A stretch of DNA of 64,000 bases from Hymenobacter mellowenesis (GTDB lineage Bacteria > Bacteroidota > Bacteroidia > Cytophagales > Hymenobacteraceae), in NCBI RefSeq assembly GCF_030581005.1, contig NZ_JAUQSX010000005.1, positions 62,001 to 126,000 of the forward strand, written 5' to 3'. Of this stretch, positions 51,942 through 61,199 are shown in pieces. Each line of letters starts with the position of its first letter. Position 1 is the stretch's first letter. The translations under genes and the position numbers were made by a program. A model generated the notes under the pieces. The model was given only the letters and a program-made list of their open reading frames with translations. It made no database searches and was not told the origin of the DNA.

Positions 51942-52189
51942 CGGCCGTATTTACGGGTCAGGGCTTCGTCGCGGGCGGTTTTGTAGTCCCAGTCAGGTGG
52001 CAGGGGCACGCTGCCAGCCAATGCCTGCACCGCCGCCGGCACCTCACCGCTTACCGGCCGCCAGCCCATCTGCACTTTAATGTATAGCTCCACTACTTCC
52101 GCTACCGATTTGCCGCTCAACTGCGCCAACTGCTCCAAACGGTCCAAAAAAGGCGATTCCAAGTGTACGGTGATGTCGGCGGCTTTCAT
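51938..52189 (-). CDS. Antitoxin of the PIN-toxin pair (DUF6364-like)
   Basis: 83 residues. The N-terminal half resembles a ribbon-helix-helix DNA-binding domain (DITVHLESPFLDRLEQLAQLSGKSVAEVVELYI); the C-terminal half (VPLPPDWDYKTARDEALTRKYGR) is the probable toxin-binding tail, as in DUF6364 antitoxins. It likely represses its own promoter. Confidence 0.8.
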   Translation of the reverse strand: MKAADITVHLESPFLDRLEQLAQLSGKSVAEVVELYIKVQMGWRPVSGEVPAAVQALAGSVPLPPDWDYKTARDEALTRKYGR

Positions 52190-52219
52190 AAAGCAAGGTA
52201 AAATAGCGATGGAATGAAA

Positions 52220-53155
52220 TTACGCATTTTCGCCATATAGCGCCTCCAGCGCCCCGCGCAGCTCCGGGTACTCAAACCGAAAGCCCTGCGCCAGCACCTT
52301 GGCCGCGCTCACGTTCTGCGAGGCCAGCACGATTTCGCTCATCTCGCCCATCGCCAGCTTCAGCCCGAAGGCCGGCACCTTGGGCAGAATCAGCGGCCGG
52401 TGCAGAACCTGGGCCAGCACCTCGGTGAAGGCCTGATTGGTGGCCGGGTATGGGGCCACCGCGTTGTAGGTGCCCTCCCAGGCCGGGTCTTCCAGCATGG
52501 CGATGAACAGGCGGCAGATGTCGTCGAGGTGAATCCAGGACATGTATTGCTTGCCGCTGCCCAGCGCCGCACCCGCGCCCAGCTTCACCGGCTTGGCAAT
52601 CTGGGGCAGGGCGCCGCCCTCCGTGCTCAGCACCACGCCAATGCGCGGAATCACCGTCCGAATGCCCAGCGCCGCGATGGGCGCCGCCGCCAGCTCCCAC
52701 TGGTGCGACACATCGGCCAGGAAGTCGTGCGTGGGCAGCGCCGGGGGCGTTTCTTCGGTCACCACTTGGTCGCCGGCATCACCATAAATGCCCACCGCCG
52801 AGGCCGAAATCACGGCCCGCACGTGGTGGCCGGGCTTGGCCAACTCGCGGTGCAGCAGCTTCAGCCCGCCCAGCCGGCTGGTCATGATGTCGCGCTTGCG
52901 TTCGTCGGTCCACTTGCCGTCGCTCACGCTGGCCCCGGCTAGGCTCACGATGTAGTCGGCATACGGCACCGCCGCCTCGTCAATGGTGCCCGCCTGCGGG
53001 TCCCAACGGAAGCTGCGGAAATGGCTGCTCTTGGCCGGCTCGCGGCTCAGCAAGGCCACTTCGTAGCCGCTGTCAATCAGCATTTCGGCCAGGCGAGTGC
53101 CAATGAGCCCGGTGCCGCCAGTAATGAGGACTTTGCGAGAAGAGGTTTCGGTCAT
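52220..53155 (-). CDS. TIGR01777 family epimerase/oxidoreductase
   Basis: 311 residues. Rossmann fold with VLITGGTGLIGTRLAEML, ASAVGIYGD and SWIHLDDICRL, and the C-terminal DUF1731 region (LRGALEALYG). In E. coli the family is called YfcH. ATG 53155 matches the family start. No co-transcribed partner; the antitoxin gene is 30 bases downstream on the same strand. Confidence 0.9.
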   Translation of the reverse strand: MTETSSRKVLITGGTGLIGTRLAEMLIDSGYEVALLSREPAKSSHFRSFRWDPQAGTIDEAAVPYADYIVSLAGASVSDGKWTDERKRDIMTSRLGGLKLLHRELAKPGHHVRAVISASAVGIYGDAGDQVVTEETPPALPTHDFLADVSHQWELAAAPIAALGIRTVIPRIGVVLSTEGGALPQIAKPVKLGAGAALGSGKQYMSWIHLDDICRLFIAMLEDPAWEGTYNAVAPYPATNQAFTEVLAQVLHRPLILPKVPAFGLKLAMGEMSEIVLASQNVSAAKVLAQGFRFEYPELRGALEALYGENA

Positions 53156-53244
53156 GGTAGTTATTTCAGACAAAAGTAAAACTGCCGCACTGAGCCAACA
53201 TCGAACCAAGCATATAGCTCGGCCCGCCAAACCTAAAACACAAC

Positions 53245-53904
53245 TTATTTCCCAATCTGCCGCAGAAACTCGTTGCGCAGCGCTTCATCAGTAGCAAAGC
53301 GGCCGCCATATTCGCTGGTCAGCGTCGAACTGCTGGTGTCATTCACGCCGCGGCTCATCACGCACAGGTGGTCGGCTTCGATGAGGACGGCCACGTCGTC
53401 GGTGCCCAGGCTTTGCTTCAGTTCCTCGGCAATCTGGCGTGTGAGGCGCTCCTGCACCTGCGGGCGACGGGCGTAGTACTGCACCACCCGGTTGAGCTTG
53501 CTCAGCCCCACCACGTGGCTGCCCGGCAGGTAAGCCACATGCGCCTTGCCGATGATGGGCACAAAGTGGTGTTCACAACACGAAAACAGCGTAATGTCGC
53601 GCTCCACCAGCAACTGATGGTAGTCGTAGCGGTTGTCGAACATCCGTACCTCAGGCCGGTTGGCCGGGTCGAGGCCCTTGAACCACTCCTTCACGTACAT
53701 CTTGGCCACCCGGCGCGGGGTGCCGGCCAGGCTGTCGTCGGTTAGGTCGAGGCCCAACTCCCGCATAATGGCCTCAAAATGGCCGCTGATGGCCGCAATT
53801 TTCTCGTCGTCGCTGCGCACGAAAGCATCGTCGCGAAGCGGGGTGCGCAGGCCCGTGGGCAGGTGCGAATCGGTTGCCGGGGCCGGCCCGGAAGGGTTAT
53901 CCAT
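53245..53904 (-). CDS. folE: GTP cyclohydrolase I
   Basis: 219 residues; converts GTP to dihydroneopterin triphosphate. Zinc ligands are in [22 protein letters not shown] and LCVMSRGV; the C-terminal block is [16 protein letters not shown]. It overlaps the upstream PTPS/QueD gene by 8 bases, so both act in pterin or queuosine precursor synthesis. Confidence 0.95.
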   Translation of the reverse strand: MDNPSGPAPATDSHLPTGLRTPLRDDAFVRSDDEKIAAISGHFEAIMRELGLDLTDDSLAGTPRRVAKMYVKEWFKGLDPANRPEVRMFDNRYDYHQLLVERDITLFSCCEHHFVPIIGKAHVAYLPGSHVVGLSKLNRVVQYYARRPQVQERLTRQIAEELKQSLGTDDVAVLIEADHLCVMSRGVNDTSSSTLTSEYGGRFATDEALRNEFLRQIGK

Positions 53905-54304
53905 GGTATTCTACAAAGTTACGGTCCGTCTCGTAGAGTGTGACCGATAGGGCTAGCCCCGCTTCCAAATGCGGCCGCAGGCGCTGCCAGATAACCACGG
54001 CGATGTTTTCGGCCGTGGGATTCAGGATACGGAACTCTTCCGTATCAAGGTTCAGGTTGCGGTGGTCGAAGCGGTTAAGCACCTCGCGCTTAATAAGGTC
54101 GCTCAGGCGCTTGAGGTCGTACACATAGCCCGTTTCGGGGTCGACCGGCCCGGTCAGACGCACGGTCAGGTTGTAGTTGTGGCCGTGGTAGTTGGGGTTG
54201 TTGCACAGGCCAAAAACCCGATGGTTTTGTTCGTCGCTCCACGCCGGATTGTGCAGGCGGTGGGCGGCATTGAAGTGCTCGGTGCGGCAAACGGTGACTT
54301 GCAT
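53897..54304 (-). CDS. queD: 6-pyruvoyl-tetrahydropterin synthase / QueD family
   Basis: 135 residues. Zinc His residues are in [11 protein letters not shown] and [10 protein letters not shown]; the catalytic Cys is in FGLCNNP; the Asp-His pair lies in [11 protein letters not shown] and the substrate Glu in VTLYETDRN. QueD and eukaryotic PTPS share this fold; the coupling with folE supports 6-carboxy-tetrahydropterin (queuosine) or folate-related use, but the other que genes are not in the window. Confidence 0.88.
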   Translation of the reverse strand: MQVTVCRTEHFNAAHRLHNPAWSDEQNHRVFGLCNNPNYHGHNYNLTVRLTGPVDPETGYVYDLKRLSDLIKREVLNRFDHRNLNLDTEEFRILNPTAENIAVVIWQRLRPHLEAGLALSVTLYETDRNFVEYHG

Positions 54305-54486
54305 ATGGCCTTACAACTCTCTCCTGCGGGCCTTTGTTACGATTGAAGAGAAGATGCGGAGCATTCAACGAATTTACCTATTGTGGATTCGTATACTTAA
54401 CACATGATGAATTGGACTAAAGAAATAAAAACAGCATTATTCCTAAAAAAATCCTTGGGAAAAGAATTTGCATGAAAGAAAGGTCT

Positions 54487-54494
54487 TAAATTTG
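54487..54494 (+). promoter_or_regulatory. Predicted -7 box of the coiled-coil secreted protein gene
   Basis: TAAATTTG matches TAnnTTTG. A TTTG at 54467-54470 lies 16 bases before it, slightly too close for the usual -33 spacing. Confidence 0.4.
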
Positions 54495-54571
54495 AAAAAC
54501 CGGAAAACGGCAATGGCGTTTTCCGCCTTTGCAACGGCCATTCTTAAAGCTCTCATCAAGTTATTATTACC

Positions 54572-55291
54572 ATGAAACGAAGCCTACTCATCTTACTTCT
54601 TGTATGCTTGGCTACACTGGGTGTTTATGCTCAGAAATCGCCTGTGGATGAATACGATATGTCGATTAACACTGGTGCTGGCGCAGTGCCCCGTACCGGC
54701 CAGCGCGTGAGCATGCAGCTCGACAACAAGCGGGTGGAAGCGGCTTGGCTGAAGCAGCTGAACGAGAAGTTTGGCAACAAGGTAAAGAACAGCAAAGGGG
54801 TGGTAACGATGGACGGTGTTATCATCGAAGAAATTGCACCTACCCCCATTCGCGTCATTTCTAAAGTGGACGCTACGCCCACCGGCACCACCGTGTGGTG
54901 GAGCATCGACCTGGGCAACGCTTACTTGGCTAAAGACAAAACGCCGGTGCAGTGGAAGTCGGCCGAGAAGTACCTTAAGGACTTCGCCCGCATGATGTAC
55001 CGCGAAGACTTGGTGTCGCAGATTGCCGAAGCCGAGCGCGCCCTCGTCGCCTCGCAGAACAACCACATGGCTGTGATTACCAAGGCTGATGCCATCAAGA
55101 AAGACATCGAGAAGAACAAAGCCCGCAAAATTGAAATCCAGCAGATGCTGGCGGCCAACGCTGCCGAACTACAGCAGTTCAACAACCTCATCGATGCCAA
55201 CCTGAAAGAGCAGGAAGCCGCCCGCGGCGACATTGTGAGCATGCGCGTGGCCCTGGAAGCCGTGAAGGACCGTATGAACAAGATTGAATAG
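54572..55291 (+). CDS. Secreted protein with C-terminal coiled coil, unknown function
   Basis: 239 residues with signal peptide MKRSLLILLLVCLATLGVYAQ. Residues 25-145 form a mixed domain (VVTMDGVIIEEI, VIEVWWSIDLG region reads TTVWWSIDLGNAYL); residues 150-239 are a heptad-like coiled coil (AEAERALVASQNNH, KKDIEKNKARKIEIQQML). No family recognised. Monocistronic with its own terminator. Confidence 0.75.
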   Translation: MKRSLLILLLVCLATLGVYAQKSPVDEYDMSINTGAGAVPRTGQRVSMQLDNKRVEAAWLKQLNEKFGNKVKNSKGVVTMDGVIIEEIAPTPIRVISKVDATPTGTTVWWSIDLGNAYLAKDKTPVQWKSAEKYLKDFARMMYREDLVSQIAEAERALVASQNNHMAVITKADAIKKDIEKNKARKIEIQQMLAANAAELQQFNNLIDANLKEQEAARGDIVSMRVALEAVKDRMNKIE

Positions 55292-55317
55292 CTTTCCGCG
55301 TATTTTCGCAAGCTGAA

Positions 55318-55350
55318 TAAAAGCCTCGCCGACATCGGCGGGGCTTTTTG
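55318..55350 (+). terminator. Intrinsic terminator of the coiled-coil secreted protein gene
   Basis: Stem AGCCTCGCCGA/TCGGCGGGGCT with loop CA, preceded by A and followed by five T. Confidence 0.82.
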
Positions 55351-55463
55351 TTTGGGCCGGTTGGGGCAATGTTGCCAACCCCATGGGGCATTGCTACGTT
55401 TGGCAAGGACGGTTGCGCACCCAGCGCCGCCGTTGCTTACCGATTACGCAAAACACCCCACCC

Positions 55464-55871
55464 ATGGAAAAGAAAGATTCGCAGCACCAGCAGCACCTCG
55501 ATGGTGCAATCCATCTGCTCACCGGCGACCTCACCGCCACGACTGAAAAATCCGGCCTCGACAACCATCTCCAGCGCTGGATTGAAGACCTGAAGGAAGC
55601 CAACAACCCAGCCCTGCACCAGATGGTGGTCGACCTGCAGGCCCTAAAGGCCCACTTCGGCAGCGGCACGCTCGACGTGAACGTGATTGCCCCGCTGCTG
55701 GCCCGCCTGGGCACCGGCACCACCCAGGCCGCCAACTTCGCCGATAACGTGAACACGGCCACCCGCGTGACTAAATTGGGCGAGGTTCTCACTGCTGTGG
55801 CTCAGCAGCTGCAAGGCGGCTCGGTAGAAGTGGACGGCAGCCTGCCGCAGGACTTCTCGTCGCATAGCTAA
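55464..55871 (+). CDS. Small soluble protein of unknown function
   Basis: 135 residues, no signal or membrane segment, helical, starting MEKKDSQHQQHLDGAIHLL. ATG 55464 is chosen because upstream in-frame codons lack any coding look. The pattern (DNHLQRWIEDLKEANNPALHQ, NFADNVNTATRVTKLGEVLTAVAQQL) suggests a helix bundle. No family recognised. Confidence 0.68.
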   Translation: MEKKDSQHQQHLDGAIHLLTGDLTATTEKSGLDNHLQRWIEDLKEANNPALHQMVVDLQALKAHFGSGTLDVNVIAPLLARLGTGTTQAANFADNVNTATRVTKLGEVLTAVAQQLQGGSVEVDGSLPQDFSSHS

Positions 55872-55921
55872 ACAGTCGGTAAAATATCCGGAGGATGCTT
55901 AATCTTCCGAATGCTAAACCC

Positions 55922-55957
55922 AAAAAAGCCGGCCCCACGCGTGGGGCCGGCTTTTTG
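55922..55957. terminator. Bidirectional terminator between the small soluble protein gene and rplS
   Basis: Perfect stem AGCCGGCCCCACGC/GCGTGGGGCCGGCT with A-run and T-run on either side, so it can serve both convergent genes. Confidence 0.85.
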
Positions 55958-55961
55958 TTTT

Positions 55962-56003
55962 ATAGGCAGCTTGTGGGCTGCTTATAGGCAGCTTGTGGGC
56001 TGC
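55962..56003. repeat. Two tandem copies of a 22-base unit
   Basis: ATAGGCAGCTTGTGGGCTGC plus TT occurs twice in a row between the terminator and the rplS stop; a short recent duplication. Confidence 0.8.
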
Positions 56004-56011
56004 GGCTGAGC

Positions 56012-56392
56012 TTAGGCGGTAGCCTTGGCCACCACGTTCAGGCGACGCTCTTTGATACGAGCCTGCTTGCCCGACAGGCCGCGCAGGTAGAACAGACGGG
56101 CGCGACGTACTTTACCGCGACGCACTACCTCGATTTTCTCGATGTTGGGCGACAGCAGGGGGAAGATGCGCTCGGTGCCGATTTGGTTCGAAATCTTGCG
56201 CACGGTGAAGGTTTCGCCGTTCGAGCTCGGGTTGCGGCGCTGCAGCACCACGCCCTGGAACTGCTGGATGCGCTCCTTGGCACCCTCGCGGATTTTCACG
56301 TGCACGTTAATCGTGTCGCCGGCGGCGAACTGGGGGAAGCTGGCGCGGCGCTCCTGCGATTCGGCCTGGATAAAGTCAAGTAGTACGCTCAT
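56012..56392 (-). CDS. rplS: 50S ribosomal protein bL19
   Basis: 126 residues; sits at the 30S/50S interface. Family pattern: [79 protein letters not shown] perfect -7 box lies 63 bases upstream, so rplS is transcribed separately from the rpsP-rimM-trmD genes. Confidence 0.96.
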   Translation of the reverse strand: MSVLLDFIQAESQERRASFPQFAAGDTINVHVKIREGAKERIQQFQGVVLQRRNPSSNGETFTVRKISNQIGTERIFPLLSPNIEKIEVVRRGKVRRARLFYLRGLSGKQARIKERRLNVVAKATA

Positions 56393-56454
56393 GGCTGAGA
56401 AAATTGCGAAAGACGGCGCCGCCGTCGGGAATTAGTATTTTACGAAACGGAGCG

Positions 56455-56462
56455 CAAAGATA
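56455..56462 (-). promoter_or_regulatory. Predicted -7 box of rplS
   Basis: On the minus strand TATCTTTG (56462 to 56455), a perfect TAnnTTTG, with CTTG at 56486-56483 twenty bases upstream as a -33-like element. Confidence 0.6.
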
Positions 56463-56560
56463 GCGCTTTAGGTTGAGGATAGCAAGCGGTTTGTAGAACA
56501 TGCTTCAGCTTGTTCGCTGATTTGCTGCTAATTCAATGGGCCTGCGAACTAAAGCAGGCA

Positions 56561-57235
56561 TCAGGAGAGCAAATCGGGCCGCCGCTGCTGGGTGCGGGCC
56601 AGCGCCTGCTCGTGCCGCCACTCCTCAATTTTGGGTGTATTGCCCGATAAGAGGATATCGGGCACGGCCTGCCCGCGCCATTCGGCGGGGCGGGTGTACA
56701 CGGGCGGCGCCAGCAAGTCGTCCTGAAAAGAATCGGACAGGGCCGACTCTTCGTTGCCCAGCACGCCTGGCAGCAGCCGCACCACAGCATCGACCAAAAT
56801 GGCCGCGCCCAGCTCGCCGCCGCTCAGCACATAGTCGCCCACGCTGATTTCGTGGGTGATGTAGGTTTGGCGAATGCGCTCATCGATGCCCTTGTAGTGA
56901 CCGCAGAGCATGATGACGTTCTGCATCAGCGACAGGCGGTTGGCCAGCGGCTGGCGCAGCGTTTCGCCGTCAGGCGTGAGGTAGATGATGGCGTCGTAGG
57001 GCCGTTCGGCCTGCAACGCGTCCATCCACGCCGCAATGGGCTCGACGCGCAGTACCATGCCCGCGCCGCCGCCAAACACGAAATCGTCAATTTGACCGTG
57101 CTTGTTGATGGCGTGCTCGCGCAGCTGGTGCACGTGGATTTCGGCTAGGCCCTTGTCCTGCGCCCGCTTCACGATGGAATGGGCGAAGGGGCTGACCAGC
57201 AGCTCCGGCAGGCAGGTGAGGATGTCAATACGCAT
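56561..57235 (-). CDS. trmD: tRNA (guanine-N1)-methyltransferase
   Basis: 224 residues; makes m1G37 in tRNA. SPOUT knot motifs are visible: [30 protein letters not shown] and [16 protein letters not shown] 57235 matches the family start [13 protein letters not shown]. It follows rimM, with an inverted repeat between. Confidence 0.96.
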   Translation of the reverse strand: MRIDILTCLPELLVSPFAHSIVKRAQDKGLAEIHVHQLREHAINKHGQIDDFVFGGGAGMVLRVEPIAAWMDALQAERPYDAIIYLTPDGETLRQPLANRLSLMQNVIMLCGHYKGIDERIRQTYITHEISVGDYVLSGGELGAAILVDAVVRLLPGVLGNEESALSDSFQDDLLAPPVYTRPAEWRGQAVPDILLSGNTPKIEEWRHEQALARTQQRRPDLLS

Positions 57236-57244
57236 GGTTGATTT

Positions 57245-57309
57245 GTAGCGTGGACTCTGCGAGTCCGCGTTTTGGGCGGGCGGGCGCGGACTCGCAGAGT
57301 CCACGCTAC
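57245..57309. repeat. Inverted repeat family E between rimM and trmD
   Basis: Left arm GTAGCGTGGACTCTGCGAGT then CCGCG; right arm CGCGGACTCGCAGAGTCCAC then GCTAC, perfect over 25 bp with a short GC loop. It lies inside the rpsP-rimM-trmD operon. Confidence 0.92.
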
Positions 57310-57310
57310 A

Positions 57311-57880
57311 TTATTCTTCTGCTTCGTCCTGCTGGCGGGTGCTCGGCTTGAGGTAGACGTCGAGCAGGCCATCGGGCAGGTTCACGTAGACCTGCTTTTT
57401 GGCATGGTCGGCGTGGCTCACCAGTTCGTCCACTACCGGAATCAGCACTTCCTGGCCCTGGTAGCGCATGGCCAGCATGTCCTGTTGCGGTAGCTCGTAG
57501 AAGTTTTCCACGGTTCCCAGTTCGCCTAGGTCGGCATCGACCACGGTGAAGCCGATGACGTCATGGAAGTAAAACTGGTCGTCTTCTAGCTCGGGTAGGG
57601 CAGCCAGGGGCAGGTGCAGCTGGGAGCCGCGCAGCAGCTCGGCTTCTTCAATGCGCTCGATGCCGCGCAGCTTGAGCAGGACTTTGTTGCCGAACTGGGT
57701 CTGTACCTTTTCTACTTTATGCTCCACCAGCTTGGTGGGGGCGCCGGGCAGGGTGAGGTACACGGTTTTAAGCTTGAGGTAGTCGGCTACGTCGTCCACG
57801 TCGAAGTGGGCGGCGACGTGGCCGCGCAGGCCGTGCGTTTTGAGAATGTAGCCGAGCTGATAGGTTTCGTCAAGGGTCAT
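57311..57880 (-). CDS. rimM: 16S rRNA processing protein RimM
   Basis: 189 residues. N-terminal RimM domain (YQLGYILKTHGLRGHV, LLKLRGIERIEEAELLRGSQLHL) and C-terminal PRC-barrel-like domain (FYFHDVIGFTVVD, VLIPVVDELV). It helps mature the 30S head and binds uS19. ATG 57880 matches the family start. Between rpsP and trmD, as usual. Confidence 0.93.
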   Translation of the reverse strand: MTLDETYQLGYILKTHGLRGHVAAHFDVDDVADYLKLKTVYLTLPGAPTKLVEHKVEKVQTQFGNKVLLKLRGIERIEEAELLRGSQLHLPLAALPELEDDQFYFHDVIGFTVVDADLGELGTVENFYELPQQDMLAMRYQGQEVLIPVVDELVSHADHAKKQVYVNLPDGLLDVYLKPSTRQQDEAEE

Positions 57881-57977
57881 GGCGGGCAGGGGAGGGGGAA
57901 ACGAAAAAGCGTTTGGGGGTTGCCAGCCGGTCCGGCTCACAACTCCCAAACGCTTTCGGTTTTCAGAAACCTAAAAA

Positions 57978-58523
57978 CTACTCGGCAGCAGCTTCAGTAG
58001 CTTCGGCGGCCGGAGCCTCGGTCGCTTCTTCAGCAGCCGGAGCGGGGGCGTTAGCGGCCAGCAGAGCAGCCGCTTTCTGACGCTGAGCTTCGGCGCGGGC
58101 TTCTTTCACTTTGGTTTCGGCGTCGAAAGCAGCTTTCTTGGCGTTGGCTTTGGCGTCAACCAGGCCGGTGCGCTTGCCTTCGATTTTGGCATCTTTCTCG
58201 TCTTTCCAGGCGCTGAAACGCTGGTCAGCAACTTCCTGGGTGATAGCACCCTTGTCAACACCCAGCTGCAGGTGACGACGGTAGAGCACGCCGCGGTAGC
58301 TGAGCATGGCCCGAACGGTGTCGGTAGGCTGGGCACCGGTCATCATCCAGTAGAACGCGCGGTCGGCGTCGTAGTTGATGGTAGCGGGGTTGGTTTGGGG
58401 GTTGTAGGTGCCGAGTTTCTCGATGAAACGGCCGTCGCGGGGGGCGCGAGCGTCGGCTACTACGATGTCGTAAGTCGCGGCCTTTTTGCGGCCACGGCGG
58501 GCGAGGCGGATTTTAACTGCCAT
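57978..58523 (-). CDS. rpsP: 30S ribosomal protein bS16 with C-terminal extension
   Basis: 181 residues, about twice the E. coli length. The first 85 are bS16 ([58 protein letters not shown]). The rest is Lys/Ala helix followed by an Ala/Glu/Pro tail ([17 protein letters not shown]), as in other Bacteroidota. ATG 58523 fits the family start. First gene of rpsP-rimM-trmD. Confidence 0.95.
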   Translation of the reverse strand: MAVKIRLARRGRKKAATYDIVVADARAPRDGRFIEKLGTYNPQTNPATINYDADRAFYWMMTGAQPTDTVRAMLSYRGVLYRRHLQLGVDKGAITQEVADQRFSAWKDEKDAKIEGKRTGLVDAKANAKKAAFDAETKVKEARAEAQRQKAAALLAANAPAPAAEEATEAPAAEATEAAAE

Positions 58524-58586
58524 AAACCGGTGGGGTTGTGTGACGCAGCTCGTGCGTCGGATGAGGTTTTCCCGAAATTGGGAGTG

Positions 58587-58594
58587 CAAAGGTA
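58587..58594 (-). promoter_or_regulatory. Predicted -7 box of the rpsP operon
   Basis: On the minus strand TACCTTTG (58594 to 58587), a perfect TAnnTTTG, 63 bases before the rpsP start. Confidence 0.6.
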
Positions 58595-58651
58595 GCATTT
58601 GTTCAGGGCATTAGCTAGCCCCAACGCAAAAAAGCCACCCGGCCCCAGCTC

Positions 58652-59092
58652 CTATTTGCTGTTGGTCTGCTGGCAGTTGTCGGGCGTGAGCTTGGCCATG
58701 TCGCGCTTGGCGGTGTTTTCGGTCACTTCTGACAGCTCCATGCGGGCCCGGGTGATGCTGGTTTTGATGTCGCCGCGCACGTAGTATTTGTGCCCAGCCT
58801 CTACATTCAGTTCCAGGCCGGTTTCTTTTTTGAAGACCTCCACGCCGCCGTTTTTGGCCATGATGTCGAGCTTGCCGGGCTTAGTCTTGTACTCGATGTA
58901 GCGCTCGTTGCTGAGCTTGCAGATTTTCTGCCCGTTGATGTACACCGCGTAGTTGGCCAGGGCGCCCATGAACTGGCCGCCGCGGTAGATGCAAACTGTG
59001 GCCATGTCATCATCGCCAGCAGGGGCCGGGCGGAAGGCGGAGGAGAAGGCCGCCATCAAAATAACGGCTGGGAAGAGAACCAATTTTTTCAT
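58652..59092 (-). CDS. Secreted DUF2846-like protein
   Basis: 146 residues with signal peptide MKKLVLFPAVILMAAFSSAF. The strand pattern ATVCIYRGGQFMGALANYAVYINGQKICKLSNERYIEY and GHKYYVRGDIKTSI resembles DUF2846. Function unknown; periplasmic or surface. Confidence 0.75.
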   Translation of the reverse strand: MKKLVLFPAVILMAAFSSAFRPAPAGDDDMATVCIYRGGQFMGALANYAVYINGQKICKLSNERYIEYKTKPGKLDIMAKNGGVEVFKKETGLELNVEAGHKYYVRGDIKTSITRARMELSEVTENTAKRDMAKLTPDNCQQTNSK

Positions 59093-59212
59093 AAAAAAAA
59101 GAAGGGGGAAAGAAGATACAGTCGCAAATGAACGACAAATCTTCTTTTCCCCAACTTGCTCTTTTTTAGCTGATAGCGCTGAATCTTTTTAGCGGTTCAG
59201 CAGAGCCTATTA

Positions 59213-59316
59213 GAACGTCATGTCGAGCTTGCCGAGACATCCCGCGTGCTTTAGTAATCCAATCGATTGAATTAGTGGTGGCACACGAGATGTCTCGGCA
59301 AGCTCGACATGACGTT
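59213..59316. repeat. Palindromic repeat family A (TCGAGCTTGC type)
   Basis: Left arm GAACGTCATGTCGAGCTTGC then CGAGACATCCCGCGTG; right arm CACACGAGATGTCTCGGCAAGCTCGACATGACGTT. AT-rich loop. Confidence 0.9.
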
Positions 59317-59335
59317 TCTGAAACTGTTTGAACGG

Positions 59336-60124
59336 CTATGCCGCCACGGCTTCGCGCTTAGTGCGAACCTGCTTGGAAATCGTGTTCAGGTTCATGTTTT
59401 TGCGCTTCACCTTGATGATGCCCACTTTATCGAGGCTCCAGATGGCGACGTAGGTGGGGTCGAATTCCCACCACTTCACGCCGAAGTTGACGCGCATGGG
59501 CAGTTTGTGGTGGTTGTTCTGGAATAATTCGCCAAAGGCCAGGAAATCCAGCGCCAGCGTGTTCATCGACTTGTCGTTGTTGTCGAAATTCTGATAGCCG
59601 TATTTGTGGCCGCCCCAGTTCACGATGGCGCCGTGGATGGGGCCCATCAGGAAGTGGATGGGCAGCAGCAGGTACTGCCACCAGGCCGTGGCGAAGTTGA
59701 TGTAGAACAGCACGTAAGCCGTGCCCCAGCCCAAGCGCGAGTAGGCGGTGCCGCCAAATTTATCGAGCCAGTTCCACTCCGGAATGTCGCCCTCGAAGCG
59801 CTTGGCGCCTTCGTGCTCGTTGTTCACCACGTCGTTGTAAATCACCTTGGTTTTCCACATCATATCGAACGCGTTGTTCGAGAAGTGAGGCGAATGCGGG
59901 TCCAGCTCGGTGTCGGAGTAGGCGTGGTGCATGCGGTGCAGCAGCGCGTAAGCCCGGGGCGAGAGGAAGCTGCTGCCCTGGCAGAGGTAGGTGAACAGGA
60001 AGAAGAATTTCTCCCAGAACTTGTTCATCGTAAACATCTTGTGCGCCGCATAGCGGTGCAGATAGAACGTCTGCGTGAACAGCGAGAGGTAGTAATGGGC
60101 AATGAAGAAAACAAGAATCGCCAT
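59336..60124 (-). CDS. Fatty-acid desaturase (acyl-CoA desaturase type)
   Basis: 262 residues, membrane-bound. The three His boxes of the diiron desaturase family are present: HRYAAH, HRMHH and NNHHKLP, separated by four membrane helices. This should insert a double bond in acyl chains (delta-9 type is most common). The next gene upstream is on the same strand but 212 bases away. Confidence 0.9.
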   Translation of the reverse strand: MAILVFFIAHYYLSLFTQTFYLHRYAAHKMFTMNKFWEKFFFLFTYLCQGSSFLSPRAYALLHRMHHAYSDTELDPHSPHFSNNAFDMMWKTKVIYNDVVNNEHEGAKRFEGDIPEWNWLDKFGGTAYSRLGWGTAYVLFYINFATAWWQYLLLPIHFLMGPIHGAIVNWGGHKYGYQNFDNNDKSMNTLALDFLAFGELFQNNHHKLPMRVNFGVKWWEFDPTYVAIWSLDKVGIIKVKRKNMNLNTISKQVRTKREAVAA

Positions 60125-60336
60125 GAGGGTTGCTAAAACTGAACTGACCGCACAAGCAAAACGCCGGAGCTTAGGTTCAGCACTATTAACACAAAATTAC
60201 GGCCGCCCGATATGCAGGCTGCTGCCGGTGAGGCGAAAGGCCAAAATGTTGCACGTCATTTGACCGCAATGGTTTGCAGTTAAAAAAAGCTGGCTGATAG
60301 CGCTTTAATTCGCAAAAACCAGGCGCTGGCGTGTGG

Positions 60337-61047
60337 CTATTGATAGAACGCGCGCGCCGCGTCCCAGTGCGGGGCGTCAGGTAGGGGAGCCGTGAACGTC
60401 AACGCTTCTTTCGTAACGGGGTGCTGCAATTGCAGCTGGCGGGCGTGCAGGGCAATGCTCACGTCAGGCAGCGGGGCGATGAAGCCGTACTTCACGTCGC
60501 CCACGATGGGCGTGTTCAGGCCAGTGGCCAGCTGGGTGCGAATCTGGTGGGGACGGCCTGTCACGGGGTTCACCTGGAGCAGGTAGCGGTTGCCGGCCGG
60601 GCCCAGCAACTCGTATTTGAGCTCGGAGCGCAGGCCCTGGCCGTGGGCGGTGGGGTAGGCCTTGGTGACGTTGCGCACGGTGTCCTTCACCAGCCAGTGA
60701 ATGAGCGTTCCGCTTTCCGGGATGGGCGGCTTGCCGGTGAGGGCCCAGTAGGTTTTGTGAATCTTGTCGTCCCTAAACAGCTCGTTGAGGCGGCTCAGGG
60801 CCTTGCTGGTTTTGGCCAGGATGACGATTCCCGACACCGGCCGGTCGATGCGGTGGCACACGCCTACGAAGGCTTCGCCGGGCTTCTTGTACTTGAAGCG
60901 CAGGTACTCGGCGGCTTTCTTGGAGAGGGGTTCGTCGCCGGTGGCGTCGCCCTGCACGAGGATGCCGGCGGGCTTGTTGATGACGAGGAGGTGGTTGTCT
61001 TCAAACAGAATTTCTCTGCCTTCAGACCAGAGGTTTGGTCGGTTCAC
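60337..61047 (-). CDS. RluA family RNA pseudouridine synthase
   Basis: 236 residues. The catalytic motif is HRIDRPVSGIVILAKT (Asp about 67), with INKPAGILVQGD before and TGRPHQIRTQLA after. No S4 domain, so closest to the RluA/RluC-like single-domain enzymes. The start is GTG 61047. The target rRNA or tRNA site is not predictable. Confidence 0.88.
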   Translation of the reverse strand: MNRPNLWSEGREILFEDNHLLVINKPAGILVQGDATGDEPLSKKAAEYLRFKYKKPGEAFVGVCHRIDRPVSGIVILAKTSKALSRLNELFRDDKIHKTYWALTGKPPIPESGTLIHWLVKDTVRNVTKAYPTAHGQGLRSELKYELLGPAGNRYLLQVNPVTGRPHQIRTQLATGLNTPIVGDVKYGFIAPLPDVSIALHARQLQLQHPVTKEALTFTAPLPDAPHWDAARAFYQ

Positions 61048-61199
61048 GCGGCGGGGGCGGGAGGTTGAGAGGGAGCAGGAGCGGGCCAGGGGCCCCTCGG
61101 GGGCTTCCGCACGTCATCAGACCACACTCACCGGGCGCTCCGCTCTTGCTTTTGCTGGCACGAAGATACGACGCCGCGCGGAAGCGAAACCGGAGCGGC

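Noticed and set aside
2268..59316. Family A palindromes as complete insertion sequences
   Set aside because: Each is only about 100 bp, with no room for a transposase and no evident target-site duplication; they fit non-autonomous palindromic repeats.
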